A stretch of 64,000 nt of DNA from JAIBJN01 sp963775395 (GCA_963775395.1 CAVZIX010000002.1:62001-126000), one strand, 5' to 3'. Shown: positions 23,790-33,044, numbered from the stretch's first letter. Made by a program: numbers and translations. The notes: a model not told the origin generated them from the sequence alone.

Positions 23790-23815
23790 CCGCTACCCGG
23801 CGCGTCCGGCGCGGG

Positions 23816-25900
23816 TCAGGCGCGCGCCTCCCGCGGACTGCGGAAGCGGCGGAGCCGCAGCGAGTTGCTGACGACGAAGAGGCTCGAACCGGCCATTGCA
23901 GCGGCGGCCACGATCGGGTTCAGGAGCCCGGCAACGGCGAGCGGCACGGCGGCAACGTTATACGCGAACGCCCAGAAGAGATTGCCCTTGATCGTCGAGA
24001 GGACACGGCGCGAAAGGCGGATCGCATCGGCGGCGGCGCGCAGGTCGCCGGAGACGAGCGTCAGGTCGCTCGCCTCGATGGCCACGTCGGTTCCGGTCCC
24101 GACCGCGATGCCGAGGTCGGCCTGCGCGAGGGCAGGCGCATCGTTGATCCCGTCGCCGACCATGGCCACGACTTCCCCCTCGGCCTGCAGCCTGCGCACC
24201 TCGGCGGCCTTGTCGTCGGGGAAGACCTCGGCGACGACGTTCTCGATGCCGACGTCGGCGGCGACCGCCCGCGCGGTCTCGGCGCGATCGCCCGTCAGGA
24301 GGATCGGCGTCAGGCCCAGGGCGCGCAGCTCGGCCACCGCCTCGCGGCTGGTCGGCCGCGCCTTGTCGGCGACGACGAGCGTCGCGCGCAGCTCGCCGTC
24401 CCAGGCGACCTCAATGCCTGTCTCGCCCCGGCCGACGGTGACGTCGTGGCCGTCGACGCGCCCGGTGACGCCGATGCCGGGGCGGTTCGCGAAGTCCTGG
24501 GCGACCGGCAGCGAGCCCAGCTCGTTGCGTGCCGCGGCGGCGACCGCGCGCGCGATCGGATGCTCGCTCGCGTCCTCCAGGGCTCCGGCGAGGCGGAGGA
24601 CGTCCGCGCGGGCGGCGCCGTTGGCCGGCAGGACCTCGACCAGTTGCATGCGTCCCTCGGTGACGGTCCCGGTCTTGTCGAGGACGATCGTCGTCACGCG
24701 CTTCGTCTGCTCGAGCACCTCCGGTCCCTTGATGAGGATCCCGAGCTGGGCGCCGCGGCCCGTCCCCACCATCAGCGCAGTCGGTGTCGCGAGCCCGAGC
24801 GCGCAGGGGCACGCGATGATGAGCACTGCGACCGACGCGGTGAATGCGTCCGCGACGTCCCCGTCGAGGAGGAGCCAGCCGGCCAGCGTGGCGAGTGAAA
24901 GCGCGATGACGATGGGGACGAAGACACCCGAGACGCGGTCGACGAGCCGCTGGACGGGAGCCTTCCCCGCCTGCGCCTCGGCGACGAGCCGCGCGATCTG
25001 CGCGAGCGCAGTCTCCGCGCCGACCCGGGTCGCGCGCACGACGAGCCGCCCGTGGGCGTTGACCGTCGCTCCCGCGACCTCGTCGTCGGGACCGACGTCG
25101 ACGGGCACGGGCTCGCCGGTCAGCATGGACTGGTCGACCGCCGAGTCTCCCTCGACGACGACCCCGTCCGTCGCGATCTTCTCTCCTGGCCGGACGACGA
25201 ACAGGTCACCGACGGCGAGCTCCTCGATCGGCACCGCGACCTCCACGCCCTCGCGGAGGACGCGGGCCTCCTTCGCCCCGAGCTCGAGGAGCGCCCGCAG
25301 GGCGGCGCCTGAGCGGCGGCGCGCCCGGGTCTCGAGCCAGCGGCCGAGGAGGATGAGCGTGGTGATCACGCTGGCCACCTCGAAGTAGACCTCGGCGTCC
25401 TCGAGCGCGAGCAGCGCGACGACCGACCAGACATACGCGGCGGTCGTGCCGAGCGAGATGAGCGTGTCCATCGAGGCGGCCCCGTGGCGCGCGTTCGCAA
25501 GCGCAGCGCGATGGAAGGGCCAGCCGGCCCAGGCCCACACCGGCGTCGTCAGCGCCAGCGCGACCCATTCCCAGCCGTCGAAGCCGAACGGCGGGACCAT
25601 GGCGATCAGCGCCACGGGCACGGTCAGGATCGCGGCGACTGCGAGCCGGACGCCGAGGAGCGACCTCTTGCCCGCCTCGGCGCGCTCGGTGCCTCGAGTC
25701 CTCGCGCCGTAGCCGACGCCCTCCACCGCCGCGACGAGATCCTCGATCGCGACGTTCGAGCCCTCGTAGCGGACGGCGGCTTCCTCGGTGGCGAGGTTGA
25801 CCGTCGCGTCGACGCCGTCGAGGCGGTTCAGCGCCTTCTCGATGCGCGTCGCGCACGCGGCGCAGGTCATGCCCTCGAGCTCCAGCCTGACGGTGCTCAT
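23816..25900 (-). CDS. copA: Copper-type P1B ATPase
   Basis: 694 aa from ATG 25900. One N-terminal heavy-metal domain with GMTCAAC (Cys13, Cys16), then membrane helices, the actuator motif LTGEPVPVD, the CPC motif in IACPCALGLATP (about residue 365), the phosphorylation site DKTGTVTEG (about residue 408), the nucleotide domain HP motif (SEHPIA), ILLTGDRAETA, and MVGDGINDAPALAQADLGIAVG. CPC with GMTCAAC points to Cu(I) export. A CsoR-type palindrome lies 13 bases upstream. Confidence 0.93.
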   Translation of the reverse strand: MSTVRLELEGMTCAACATRIEKALNRLDGVDATVNLATEEAAVRYEGSNVAIEDLVAAVEGVGYGARTRGTERAEAGKRSLLGVRLAVAAILTVPVALIAMVPPFGFDGWEWVALALTTPVWAWAGWPFHRAALANARHGAASMDTLISLGTTAAYVWSVVALLALEDAEVYFEVASVITTLILLGRWLETRARRRSGAALRALLELGAKEARVLREGVEVAVPIEELAVGDLFVVRPGEKIATDGVVVEGDSAVDQSMLTGEPVPVDVGPDDEVAGATVNAHGRLVVRATRVGAETALAQIARLVAEAQAGKAPVQRLVDRVSGVFVPIVIALSLATLAGWLLLDGDVADAFTASVAVLIIACPCALGLATPTALMVGTGRGAQLGILIKGPEVLEQTKRVTTIVLDKTGTVTEGRMQLVEVLPANGAARADVLRLAGALEDASEHPIARAVAAAARNELGSLPVAQDFANRPGIGVTGRVDGHDVTVGRGETGIEVAWDGELRATLVVADKARPTSREAVAELRALGLTPILLTGDRAETARAVAADVGIENVVAEVFPDDKAAEVRRLQAEGEVVAMVGDGINDAPALAQADLGIAVGTGTDVAIEASDLTLVSGDLRAAADAIRLSRRVLSTIKGNLFWAFAYNVAAVPLAVAGLLNPIVAAAAMAGSSLFVVSNSLRLRRFRSPREARA

Positions 25901-25912
25901 GGTCTCGTGGAT

Positions 25913-25931
25913 TATACCCGCTAGGGGTATA
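25913..25931. promoter_or_regulatory. CsoR-type copper operator
   Basis: TATACCC-GCTAG-GGGTATA, a perfect inverted repeat with 7-bp arms, matches the A/T-flanked C-run/G-run form of CsoR operators. It ends 13 bases before the copA start and overlaps the last codons of the metallophosphoesterase gene. No csoR gene is in the window. Confidence 0.8.
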
Positions 25932-26694
25932 TGAGGACTTCGTCCAGAACGCGCCCCATCGGGCCGATCGCCCGCACGCGCAGCGAGGTCGGGCTCGCCA
26001 GGAGGTGCACCCATCCGCGGACAGCGCGTGCGACTCGACGCTTCGGGAAGCCGCGCGGGCAGCCGCGAACCGGATAGAGGCGCGCGCCGCCGCCACCGTG
26101 GACGACGTAGGTGACTCCGTTCCTCGGTCCGAAGCGCTGGTAGTTGTGGTCGTGCCCGGAGAGGACGAGGTCGACGCCGTGGCGCTCGAAGACCGGCGCG
26201 AGCAGGCGCCGCATCTCCGCGACCCCGCTGTACCCGCCGCAGCTGAAGAGCGGGTGGTGGAACGCGACGACCTTCCAGGGCGCAGTCGAGCCGGCGAGCG
26301 CCTGGTCGAGCCAGCGCCGCTGGGAGGAGACGCTGCGGTTCGAGTTGATGAGGAACAAGGCGACCTCCCCGACCGCACGCCGGTAGAAGTGCCCCCGGAT
26401 CCCCAGGAGCTCGTGCTGATAGCGGCCGCCGGCGACGCGGACGTCGTGGTTTCCGAGCGTGCCGGCGACGACGAGGCCGTTCTCGGCGGCCCACCCGAAC
26501 GAATCGAGCCAGTTGCGCCGGAACGCGCTCGGGCTCTCCGTGTAGTCGTTGTCGCCGAGCGTCACGAGCGCGTCGGCCTGCGCGCCGGTCGCGAACCGCT
26601 CCATGGCCGCGCCCATGCGCCGCTCGGCCGCGCCGCCGACCCCGAAGTCGCCGATCGCGACGATGCCCGTGTCCGCGCCGGCCGAGGCGGGCAC
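25921..26694 (-). CDS. Calcineurin-like metallophosphoesterase
   Basis: At least 257 aa. The five metal-binding blocks are complete: IGDFGVG, TLGDNDYTE, LGNHDVR, VAFHHPLFS and LSGHDHNYQR. This matches purple-acid-phosphatase-like and related exported phosphoesterases. The last in-frame GTG is at 26694, but the codons before it (ATC 26748 or ATT 26727 onward) encode a fine signal peptide, RSPTRHIAAGAAALALLV then PASA, without any ATG, GTG or TTG. The real start is therefore unresolved. A PHO-box-like repeat lies at 26738-26755, oriented toward this gene. Confidence 0.88.
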   Translation of the reverse strand: MPASAGADTGIVAIGDFGVGGAAERRMGAAMERFATGAQADALVTLGDNDYTESPSAFRRNWLDSFGWAAENGLVVAGTLGNHDVRVAGGRYQHELLGIRGHFYRRAVGEVALFLINSNRSVSSQRRWLDQALAGSTAPWKVVAFHHPLFSCGGYSGVAEMRRLLAPVFERHGVDLVLSGHDHNYQRFGPRNGVTYVVHGGGGARLYPVRGCPRGFPKRRVARAVRGWVHLLASPTSLRVRAIGPMGRVLDEVLIYP

Positions 26695-26737
26695 GAGGAG
26701 CGCGAGCGCGGCCGCTCCGGCTGCAATGTGTCTAGTT

Positions 26738-26756
26738 GGTGACCGGATGGTGAACC
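26738..26756 (-). promoter_or_regulatory. PHO box between metallophosphoesterase and pit genes
   Basis: On the minus strand GGTTCACCATC-CGGTCACCAAC: two TCACC units exactly 11 bases apart. The orientation fits control of the phosphoesterase, but the box also sits just ahead of the DUF47-pit start. Confidence 0.65.
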
Positions 26757-26762
26757 TGTACC

Positions 26763-27395
26763 ATGCCGCGCGCGTTGAAGCTCTCGCTCGTCCCGCGCAC
26801 CAGTGAGTTCTACGACCTCTTCTCGAGGGCGGGGGCGAACGCCCTGGAGGCCGCGCGACTGATCGAGCGGCGGTTCCGAGAGTACCCGAACGCCTCCGTG
26901 AGCCAGGCCGACGTCAAGGCGGTCGAGCACGAGGGCGACACGATCACGCGCGAGCTCATCCAGCTCCTCAACACCCAGTACATCACTCCGTTCGACCGGG
27001 AGGACATCTACGCGCTCGCGACGCGGGTCGACGACGTCGTCGATCACATGGACGAGGCCTCCGAGCTGCTCGACCTCTATGGCGTCGAGTCCACGACCCG
27101 CCAGGCGATCGAGCAGTGCCGCATCCTCGTCGGCGCGACCGAGCACCTCGCCGCTGCGCTCGACGAGCTCAAGGGCCTCCACGGCGTCGAGCGGGAGCTG
27201 GTCGCGCTGAAGGAGCTCGAGGACGAGGGCGATCGTATCGTCCACGACGCCATCGCCGACCTCTTCCGCGACCCGCGCATCGACCCGCTCATCGTCATCC
27301 GCTGGAAGGACATCTTCGAGGCGCTCGAGGACGCCCTCGACGCCTGTGAGACCGCGGCCAACGTCGTGGGGAACATCGTCGTCAAGAACGCGTAG
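26763..27395 (+). CDS. DUF47/PhoU-like accessory protein of the Pit transporter
   Basis: 210 aa, all helical. It shows the PhoU-like repeats: RTSEFYDLFSRAGANALEAA, VKAVEHEGDTITRELIQLLN, TPFDREDIYALATRVDDVVDHMDEA and DIFEALEDALDACETAANVV. These acidic motifs bind metals. DUF47 genes are almost always paired with pit, as here (12 bases apart), and adjust Pit activity. Cytosolic, probably bound to the membrane transporter. Confidence 0.9.
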   Translation: MPRALKLSLVPRTSEFYDLFSRAGANALEAARLIERRFREYPNASVSQADVKAVEHEGDTITRELIQLLNTQYITPFDREDIYALATRVDDVVDHMDEASELLDLYGVESTTRQAIEQCRILVGATEHLAAALDELKGLHGVERELVALKELEDEGDRIVHDAIADLFRDPRIDPLIVIRWKDIFEALEDALDACETAANVVGNIVVKNA

Positions 27396-27406
27396 CGAGG
27401 GAGAGC

Positions 27407-28498
27407 GTGGAGGACCTCACCCTCGTCGCAGTCGTGGCGGTCGCGCTCTTCTTCGACTTCACGAACGGCTTCCACGACACGGCGAACTCGATCGCGACGA
27501 GCGTCTCGACCCGCGCCCTGGCGCCGCGGCCCGCGGTCATCAGCGCCGCAATCCTGAACGTCGCCGGGGCGTTCGTCTCCTTCGAGGTGGCGGCGACGAT
27601 CGCCAACGACATCGTCGAGCCCGGGATCATCACGCTCGACATCGTCCTCGCCGGCCTCGTCGGGGCGATCACCTGGAACCTGATCACCTGGTATCTGGGC
27701 CTTCCTTCGAGCTCGAGCCACGCGCTCATCGGCGGCGTCGTGGGCTCCGCGATCGCGGCCGGAGGATTCGACGTCGTGCAGTGGAGCGGCCTGGTCGAGA
27801 AGGTCGCCATCCCGTCCTTGCTGGCGCCCCTTTTTGGGATCGTGGGCGCCGCAGCGCTGATGCTCGCAGTCATGTGGATCGTACGGCGGAAGGCCCCGGG
27901 GCTCGTGAACCGGGTTTTCAGGCGGCTCCAGCTCGTCTCCGGCGGGTTCGTCGCCTTTACCCATGGGACGAACGACGCGCAGAAGACGATGGGCATCATC
28001 GCCCTCGCGCTCGTCGCCTCCGGCCACCTCTCCGCCGACTTCGACCGCCCGCCGCTCTGGGTGATCGTCAGCTCGGCGCTGGCCATGGGCCTCGGCACCT
28101 ACGCGGGCGGCTGGCGCATCATCAAGACGCTCGGAACGCGCATCGCCAAGCTCGACCCCCCGCGCGGGTTCGCCGCCCAGACGGCGACCGCCGGGATCCT
28201 CTGGACGACCGCGCATTACGGCTTCCCGGTCTCGACCACCCACACGATCTCCGGCTCCGTGCTCGGCGCCGGGGCCACGCGGCGGCTCAATGCGGTGCGC
28301 TGGGGGGTCGCCGGCAACATCCTCGTCGCCTGGGTGCTGACGATTCCGGCGGCCGCGCTCGTAGGCGCCGGCATGGAGGTCCTTACCCGGTTGCCCGCCG
28401 GGGACGCGCTCGTCTTCGTGCTCGCCGGCCTGATCGCCGCGGTCGCGTTCGGCGCCCGTTCCTGGCAGACGAGGCGCGTCGCGCTCGCCCGCGCCTGA
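27407..28498 (+). CDS. pit: Low-affinity inorganic phosphate transporter Pit
   Basis: 363 aa from GTG 27407. Both PHO4 signature halves are present: FDFTNGFHDTANSIATSVSTR near the start (in two pieces) and FTHGTNDAQKTMGIIAL in the second half, plus the GLPSSSSHALIGG and FPVSTTHTISG serine/threonine loops. About ten transmembrane segments. It carries metal-phosphate with protons into the cell. Cotranscribed with the DUF47 gene; it ends 10 bases before the facing phoU. Confidence 0.95.
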   Translation: MEDLTLVAVVAVALFFDFTNGFHDTANSIATSVSTRALAPRPAVISAAILNVAGAFVSFEVAATIANDIVEPGIITLDIVLAGLVGAITWNLITWYLGLPSSSSHALIGGVVGSAIAAGGFDVVQWSGLVEKVAIPSLLAPLFGIVGAAALMLAVMWIVRRKAPGLVNRVFRRLQLVSGGFVAFTHGTNDAQKTMGIIALALVASGHLSADFDRPPLWVIVSSALAMGLGTYAGGWRIIKTLGTRIAKLDPPRGFAAQTATAGILWTTAHYGFPVSTTHTISGSVLGAGATRRLNAVRWGVAGNILVAWVLTIPAAALVGAGMEVLTRLPAGDALVFVLAGLIAAVAFGARSWQTRRVALARA

Positions 28499-28507
28499 CC
28501 CGATCCG

Positions 28508-29197
28508 CTAGAGGTCGCGGGGCGTCGTTCCCGGGTCGTGCGACGCGTCCGTGAACTCGCGGAACTCGCCGCTGACCAGGAACGCGGTCTGCTCGCCGAT
28601 GTCGACTGCGTGGTCGCCGATCCGCTCGAGGCACCGCGAGACGATGATCATGCGGAGGCCCCATTCGCGCAGGGCGATGTCGCTCCCGAGCGAGAGGACG
28701 TGCCCGACGACGCGGCGATTGGCCCGGTCGATCAGCTCGTCGAGATCGACGAGCGACTCCGCGTGGGCGGCGTTCCGGTCACGGAACGAATCGAGTGCGA
28801 CACGGATCATCTCCTCCGCCCGGGTGCCCATCTCTTCGAAACCCTCGAGGATCGTCGCATCGTGCGGGACGTCCTTCACGAGCTTCGTCAGCTTGGCGAT
28901 CGTGACGCAGTAATCCGCCATCCGCTCCAGGTGGAGGTTGTTGTGGAGGATGGCGAGCACGAGGCGCAGGTCGACGGCGACCGGAGTCTGGCGCGCGAGC
29001 AAGGACTGGATGCCCTCCTCGATCGCGAGATAGGAGCTGTCGATCTCGTCGTCGAAGGCGATGACCTCGTCGGCGAGCTCCACGTCCGACTGCTCGAGCG
29101 CGTTGAGGCATCCGCGCAGCGCGCGGAGCACGAGGGCGCCTTCCTCCTGGAGGGCCGCCTCGAGCTGGTCGAGTTCTTCCTGGAGCGTGACCCTCAT
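28508..29197 (-). CDS. phoU: Phosphate-specific transport system accessory protein PhoU
   Basis: 229 aa. Two three-helix repeats with the PhoU metal motifs: EVIAFDDEIDSSYLAIEEG, HLERMADYCVTIAKL, LVDLDELIDRANRRV and CLERIGDHAVDIGEQ. It links Pst transport to the PhoR-type kinase and keeps the PHO regulon off when phosphate is ample. Its ATG overlaps the pstB stop, so it is the last gene of pstSCAB-phoU. Confidence 0.95.
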   Translation of the reverse strand: MRVTLQEELDQLEAALQEEGALVLRALRGCLNALEQSDVELADEVIAFDDEIDSSYLAIEEGIQSLLARQTPVAVDLRLVLAILHNNLHLERMADYCVTIAKLTKLVKDVPHDATILEGFEEMGTRAEEMIRVALDSFRDRNAAHAESLVDLDELIDRANRRVVGHVLSLGSDIALREWGLRMIIVSRCLERIGDHAVDIGEQTAFLVSGEFREFTDASHDPGTTPRDL

Positions 29198-30072
29198 CCG
29201 AATCGCCCCGTCACGTAGTCCTCCGTCCGCTTGTCGCCGGGATTGGTGAAAATCGTCGGTGTCTCGTCGTACTCGACGAGGATCCCGGTGCGATGGTCCT
29301 TCTCCTCGTCGACCTCGACGCTGAAGAACGCCGTCATGTCGGCGACGCGCGCCGCCTGCTGCATGTTGTGGGTGACGATCACGATCGTGTACTCGCGCTT
29401 CAGCTCGTGCATCAGGTCCTCGATCGCGGTCGTCGAGATCGGGTCGAGCGCGGAGGCGGGCTCGTCCATCAGGAGCACGTCGGGCTCTACCGCGAGGCAG
29501 CGTGCGATGCAGAGGCGCTGCTGCTGGCCGCCCGAGAGGCTGTAGGCGCTCGACTTGAGGCGGTTCTTGACCTCGTCCCAGAGCGCGGCGTCGCGCAGCG
29601 CGCGCTCGACGCGGTCGTCGAGGTCCTTCTTCCAGCCGAGGACGCGGGGGCCGAACGCGATGTTGTCGTAAATCGACTTCGGGAACGGGTTCGGCTTCTG
29701 GAAGACCATCCCGATCCGCTTGCGCACCTCGACCGAGTCCACCTCGTTCCCGTAGAGGTCGGTGCCGTGATAGAGGATCTTCCCATCCACGGACGCCGAG
29801 GGGATGAGATCGTTCATGCGGTTGAAGCAGCGGATGAACGTGCTCTTGCCGCAGCCCGAGGGCCCGATGAAGGCCGTGACGAAGTTCTTGTAGATCTCGA
29901 GCGAGACATGTTTCAGCGCGGGCACGTCCGAGTACGAGACCGTGAGGTCGGCCACGTCGAAGAGGACGTCGCGGCGTGTCGACGCCACGGCCTCGCGACG
30001 CTCGGTGAGGATTTTCTCGTCCATGCCGGCGATTTTTGCAGGTGCGGCCGGTGCGCTCTCCATGTCAGGCAT
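29194..30072 (-). CDS. pstB: Phosphate ABC transporter ATP-binding protein
   Basis: 292 aa from ATG 30072, which overlaps the pstA TGA. ABC ATPase motifs: Walker A FIGPSGCGKSTFIRC, Q-loop VFQKPNPFPKSIYDN, signature SAYSLSGGQQQRLCIAR, Walker B DVLLMDEPASALDP and switch His in IVTHNM. The PstB-specific NRMNDLIP follows Walker A. About 30 extra residues precede the usual start; ATG 30024 (MDEKIL) is an alternative. Confidence 0.95.
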   Translation of the reverse strand: MPDMESAPAAPAKIAGMDEKILTERREAVASTRRDVLFDVADLTVSYSDVPALKHVSLEIYKNFVTAFIGPSGCGKSTFIRCFNRMNDLIPSASVDGKILYHGTDLYGNEVDSVEVRKRIGMVFQKPNPFPKSIYDNIAFGPRVLGWKKDLDDRVERALRDAALWDEVKNRLKSSAYSLSGGQQQRLCIARCLAVEPDVLLMDEPASALDPISTTAIEDLMHELKREYTIVIVTHNMQQAARVADMTAFFSVEVDEEKDHRTGILVEYDETPTIFTNPGDKRTEDYVTGRFG

Positions 30073-30950
30073 CACCACCTTCTCTGGTAGCGGTTGCGGA
30101 GCCAGATCGCAAAGGCATTCATTGTCAGCAGGATCGCGAGGAGCACCATGATCCCGGCTGCGGCGAGGTACCTGAACTCTTCCTGAGGCCTGGCGATCCA
30201 CTGGTAGATCTGCACCGGCAGGGCGGTGAACGACCCGAGGAGGCTCGGGTTCACGGTCACGTACGTGAGGGCGCCGACGAGGAGCAGCGGCGCCGTCTCA
30301 CCGATCGCGCGGGCGAGGGCCAGGATCGAGCCCGTGGCGATGCCGGGGATCGCGGCCGGGAGAACCTGGCGCGAGACGACCTGCCACTGGGTCGCGCCGA
30401 GGGCGTACGCGCCCTGGCGGATCGTGTCAGGCACCGCGCGGATGGCCTCGCGGGCTGCGACGATCACGGTCGGGAGCACGAGGAGCGTCAGGATCAGCGC
30501 CCCCGCGAGCAGCACACGCCCGAGGCCGAGGCCGCGGACGAGGAACGCGAGCCCCAGGATCCCGTAGACGATCGAGGGGACCGCGGCGAGGTTCTGGATG
30601 TTGATCTCGAGCAGCCGGTTGTACCAGCGTTCACGGTCCGCGTACTCCTCGAGGTAGATCGCCGTCCCCACGCCGATGGGCACCACGAAGATGAGCAGGA
30701 GCACCATCAGGTAGATCGTTCCCAGGATCGCCGGCTTGGCGCCCGCCTCCTGCGGGTTCGTCGGGTTGTTGGGCTCGGTGAAGAAGAGCGGGTCGATGTA
30801 GCCGATCCCCTTCTGCACGACGTCCACGATGAGCGTGAAGAGCAGGATGAACCCGACCGCCACCGAGATGAGCAGCAGGATGTAGAAGAGCGTCCCGCGC
30901 ACCTTGTCGCCGCGAGGGCGCTGCCCGATGGGGGAGGAGACAGCGCTCAT
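30072..30950 (-). CDS. pstA: Phosphate ABC transporter permease PstA
   Basis: 292 aa with six transmembrane segments. PstA signatures: ESDP-like loop (here YIDPLFFTEPNNPTNPQEAG), GIGTAIYLEEYA, AVPSIVYGILGLAF, and the EAA loop AYALGATQWQVVSRQVLPAAIPGI. Pairs with PstC to form the inner-membrane channel. It starts directly behind the pstC stop. Confidence 0.95.
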   Translation of the reverse strand: MSAVSSPIGQRPRGDKVRGTLFYILLLISVAVGFILLFTLIVDVVQKGIGYIDPLFFTEPNNPTNPQEAGAKPAILGTIYLMVLLLIFVVPIGVGTAIYLEEYADRERWYNRLLEINIQNLAAVPSIVYGILGLAFLVRGLGLGRVLLAGALILTLLVLPTVIVAAREAIRAVPDTIRQGAYALGATQWQVVSRQVLPAAIPGIATGSILALARAIGETAPLLLVGALTYVTVNPSLLGSFTALPVQIYQWIARPQEEFRYLAAAGIMVLLAILLTMNAFAIWLRNRYQRRW

Positions 30951-31883
30951 CTACTCGTAGATCTCCCGGTACTTCCGGACGAGCCGGATCGAGAAGATGT
31001 TCATGGCGAACGTGATCACGAAGAGGGTGAGCCCGACCGCGAAGATCGTCTTGTACTCGAGCGACCCGGTCGGCACGTCGCCGAGCCCCGTCGCGCCGAT
31101 GAACGCGGTCATGGTCTGTGCCGGCTCGCGCGGGTCGTACGTGATCTGCGCGAGCCCGCCGGCGGCGATGAGGACGATCATCGTCTCGCCGACCGCGCGG
31201 GAGATGGCGAGCACGTAGCTGGCGATGATCCCCGAGACGGCGGCCGGGATGACGATGCGCGTCGCCACCTGGAGCTTCGAGGCGCCGAGGCCGAAGGCGC
31301 CGTCCCTGAGCTCCCGGGGAACTGCGGCCATTGCGTCCTCGGAGATGGAGGCCACGGTTGGGATGAGCATCACGCCCATCACGAGGCCGGCGGCGAGGAC
31401 GTTGAAGATCCCGACCCCGACCCCGAGGTCCTGGAGCAGGGGGGTGAAGAACGTCAGGGCGAAGAAGCCGAAGACGACGGTCGGGATGCCCGCGAGCACC
31501 TCGAGCGCCGGCTTCAGGGTGTTGCGGACCCGCGGGTGCGCGTACTCGCTCAGGTAGACCGCTGCGCCGAGTCCGAGCGGCAGGGCGACGACGCAGGCCC
31601 AGAAGGTGACGGCGAACGTGCCGAGGAGCAGCGGACGGACGCCGAACGAGGCAGGCTCGAAGAGCGGCGCCCATCGCTCACCCGAGAAGAAGTCGACGAT
31701 CGAGACCTCGCGGAAAAACTCGATCGATGGCTCGAGCAGGGCGATGATGATCCCGATCGTCGTCGCCACGGAGACCAGGGCACAGAGGGCGAGGAGCCCC
31801 TTGATGACATCCTCGCCCCAGCGCCGGCCCTCGGCGCGCAGCCGGATCGGCTGCGCGCCTGCGGTCGTGTCCTGCGTAGCCAC
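30951..31883 (-). CDS. pstC: Phosphate ABC transporter permease PstC
   Basis: 310 aa with six transmembrane segments. PstC signatures: GERWAPLFEPASFGVRPLLLGT, LPLGLGAAVYLSEYA, GIPTVVFGFFAL, and the EAA loop AFGLGASKLQVATRIVIPAAVSGI. Lies five bases behind pstS and contacts pstA. Confidence 0.95.
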   Translation of the reverse strand: MATQDTTAGAQPIRLRAEGRRWGEDVIKGLLALCALVSVATTIGIIIALLEPSIEFFREVSIVDFFSGERWAPLFEPASFGVRPLLLGTFAVTFWACVVALPLGLGAAVYLSEYAHPRVRNTLKPALEVLAGIPTVVFGFFALTFFTPLLQDLGVGVGIFNVLAAGLVMGVMLIPTVASISEDAMAAVPRELRDGAFGLGASKLQVATRIVIPAAVSGIIASYVLAISRAVGETMIVLIAAGGLAQITYDPREPAQTMTAFIGATGLGDVPTGSLEYKTIFAVGLTLFVITFAMNIFSIRLVRKYREIYE

Positions 31884-31888
31884 TCGGG

Positions 31889-32896
31889 TTAGGTGCCTCC
31901 GGCCGACTCGAGCGTCGAGAGGTTCGTCTCCACCTGGTCGTCAGGCACCGGGATGAAGAGGGCGTCCTCCGCGAGCTGGATCGAGTTGGTCAGGAAGTAC
32001 TCGACGAAACCGAAGACCTCGGGCTTTGCGAGCGACTCGTTCTTGACATAGATGAAGAGGGGCCGCGAGAGCGGGGTGTAGGTCCCGTCGCGGGCCGACT
32101 CCACGCTCGGGGCGACGCAGCCCTCGCCGCCGTCGACCTCGAGCGCCTTGAGCGTGTCCTGGTTCTGCTCGTAGTACGTGAAGCCGAAGTAGCCCATGCC
32201 GCCCGGATCGCCGGCGACCGCCTGCACGATGACGTTGTCGTCCTCGCTGGCGGTGTAGTCGGCGCGGCTCGCGCCTTCCTCGCCGTTGATCTCGTCGGTG
32301 AAGTAGTCGAACGTCCCCGAGTCTGTACCGGGTCCGGCGAGCGCCAGTGCCTGGTCGGAGAAGCTCGGGTCGATCTGGTTCCAGTTCATGATCTTGCCTT
32401 CCGCGGCGGGCTCCCACGTCTTCTTGAGCTGCTCGACGGTCAGGCATGTCGCCCAGTCGTTCTCGGCGTTGGCGACGACCGTGATGGCGTCGACGCCGAC
32501 CTGGAACTCCGTGTACTCGACTCCTGCCTCCGCACACAACGGGACCTCTTCCTCCTCGTCGATAGGACGGGAGGCGTTGGAGATGTCGGTCTCGCCGGCG
32601 CAGAAACGCTCGAAGCCGCCGCCCGTTCCGGCCGTGCCGACCTCGATGTTGACGCCGGGCTGCTCGTCGCCGAAGGAGGCGGCAGCAGCGGTCGTCAGTG
32701 GGCCTACCGTGCTCGAGCCGTCGATGATGATGTCGCCGCTGAGCTCCGCAGCCGCCTCGCCGGTCGTGCTGTCGGTGGCGGGCGCCTGGGCTTCGTCGCC
32801 CTCGTCGTCGTCCCGGCCACACCCGGCGGCGCCGATTGCCAGGGCCGCGAGCGCCAGCAGGAGGAGGACAAGCCTCAGGACAGGACGAATGTTCAC
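31889..32896 (-). CDS. pstS: Phosphate-binding lipoprotein PstS
   Basis: 335 aa from GTG 32896, with AGGAG in front. Signal peptide with lipobox (AIGAAGC, Cys25), then an acidic tether. Phosphate-binding loops: IDGSSTVGPLT near residue 57, FCAGETDISNASRP, GTDSGTFDYF and the late GGMGYFGFTYY. It catches phosphate outside the membrane for PstCAB. A triple PHO box precedes it. First gene of the operon. Confidence 0.94.
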   Translation of the reverse strand: MNIRPVLRLVLLLLALAALAIGAAGCGRDDDEGDEAQAPATDSTTGEAAAELSGDIIIDGSSTVGPLTTAAAASFGDEQPGVNIEVGTAGTGGGFERFCAGETDISNASRPIDEEEEVPLCAEAGVEYTEFQVGVDAITVVANAENDWATCLTVEQLKKTWEPAAEGKIMNWNQIDPSFSDQALALAGPGTDSGTFDYFTDEINGEEGASRADYTASEDDNVIVQAVAGDPGGMGYFGFTYYEQNQDTLKALEVDGGEGCVAPSVESARDGTYTPLSRPLFIYVKNESLAKPEVFGFVEYFLTNSIQLAEDALFIPVPDDQVETNLSTLESAGGT

Positions 32897-32971
32897 GGTT
32901 CTCCTTTCGCTACACGTCGGGTCGTCGAGGCGAGTGTCCCGGTCGCCCTTCCCGCAGTGGGCTGAAAGGCT

Positions 32972-33000
32972 GTGAACGAGTGGTGAAGAGGTGGTGAACC
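32972..33000 (-). promoter_or_regulatory. Triple PHO box upstream of pstS
   Basis: Minus strand: GTTCACCACCT, CTTCACCACTC, GTTCAC, three direct repeats with a strict 11-base period, the form bound by PhoP of actinobacteria. Confidence 0.88.
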
Positions 33001-33044
33001 GCCGCGCTCGAATCCGCGCAGACGCGTAGGGTCGGCGCGGGCAG

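Noticed and set aside
30036..31892. A 618-codon plus-strand frame full of Asp, Glu, Arg and His
   Set aside because: It is the shadow of pstA and pstC, which are certain from their motifs.
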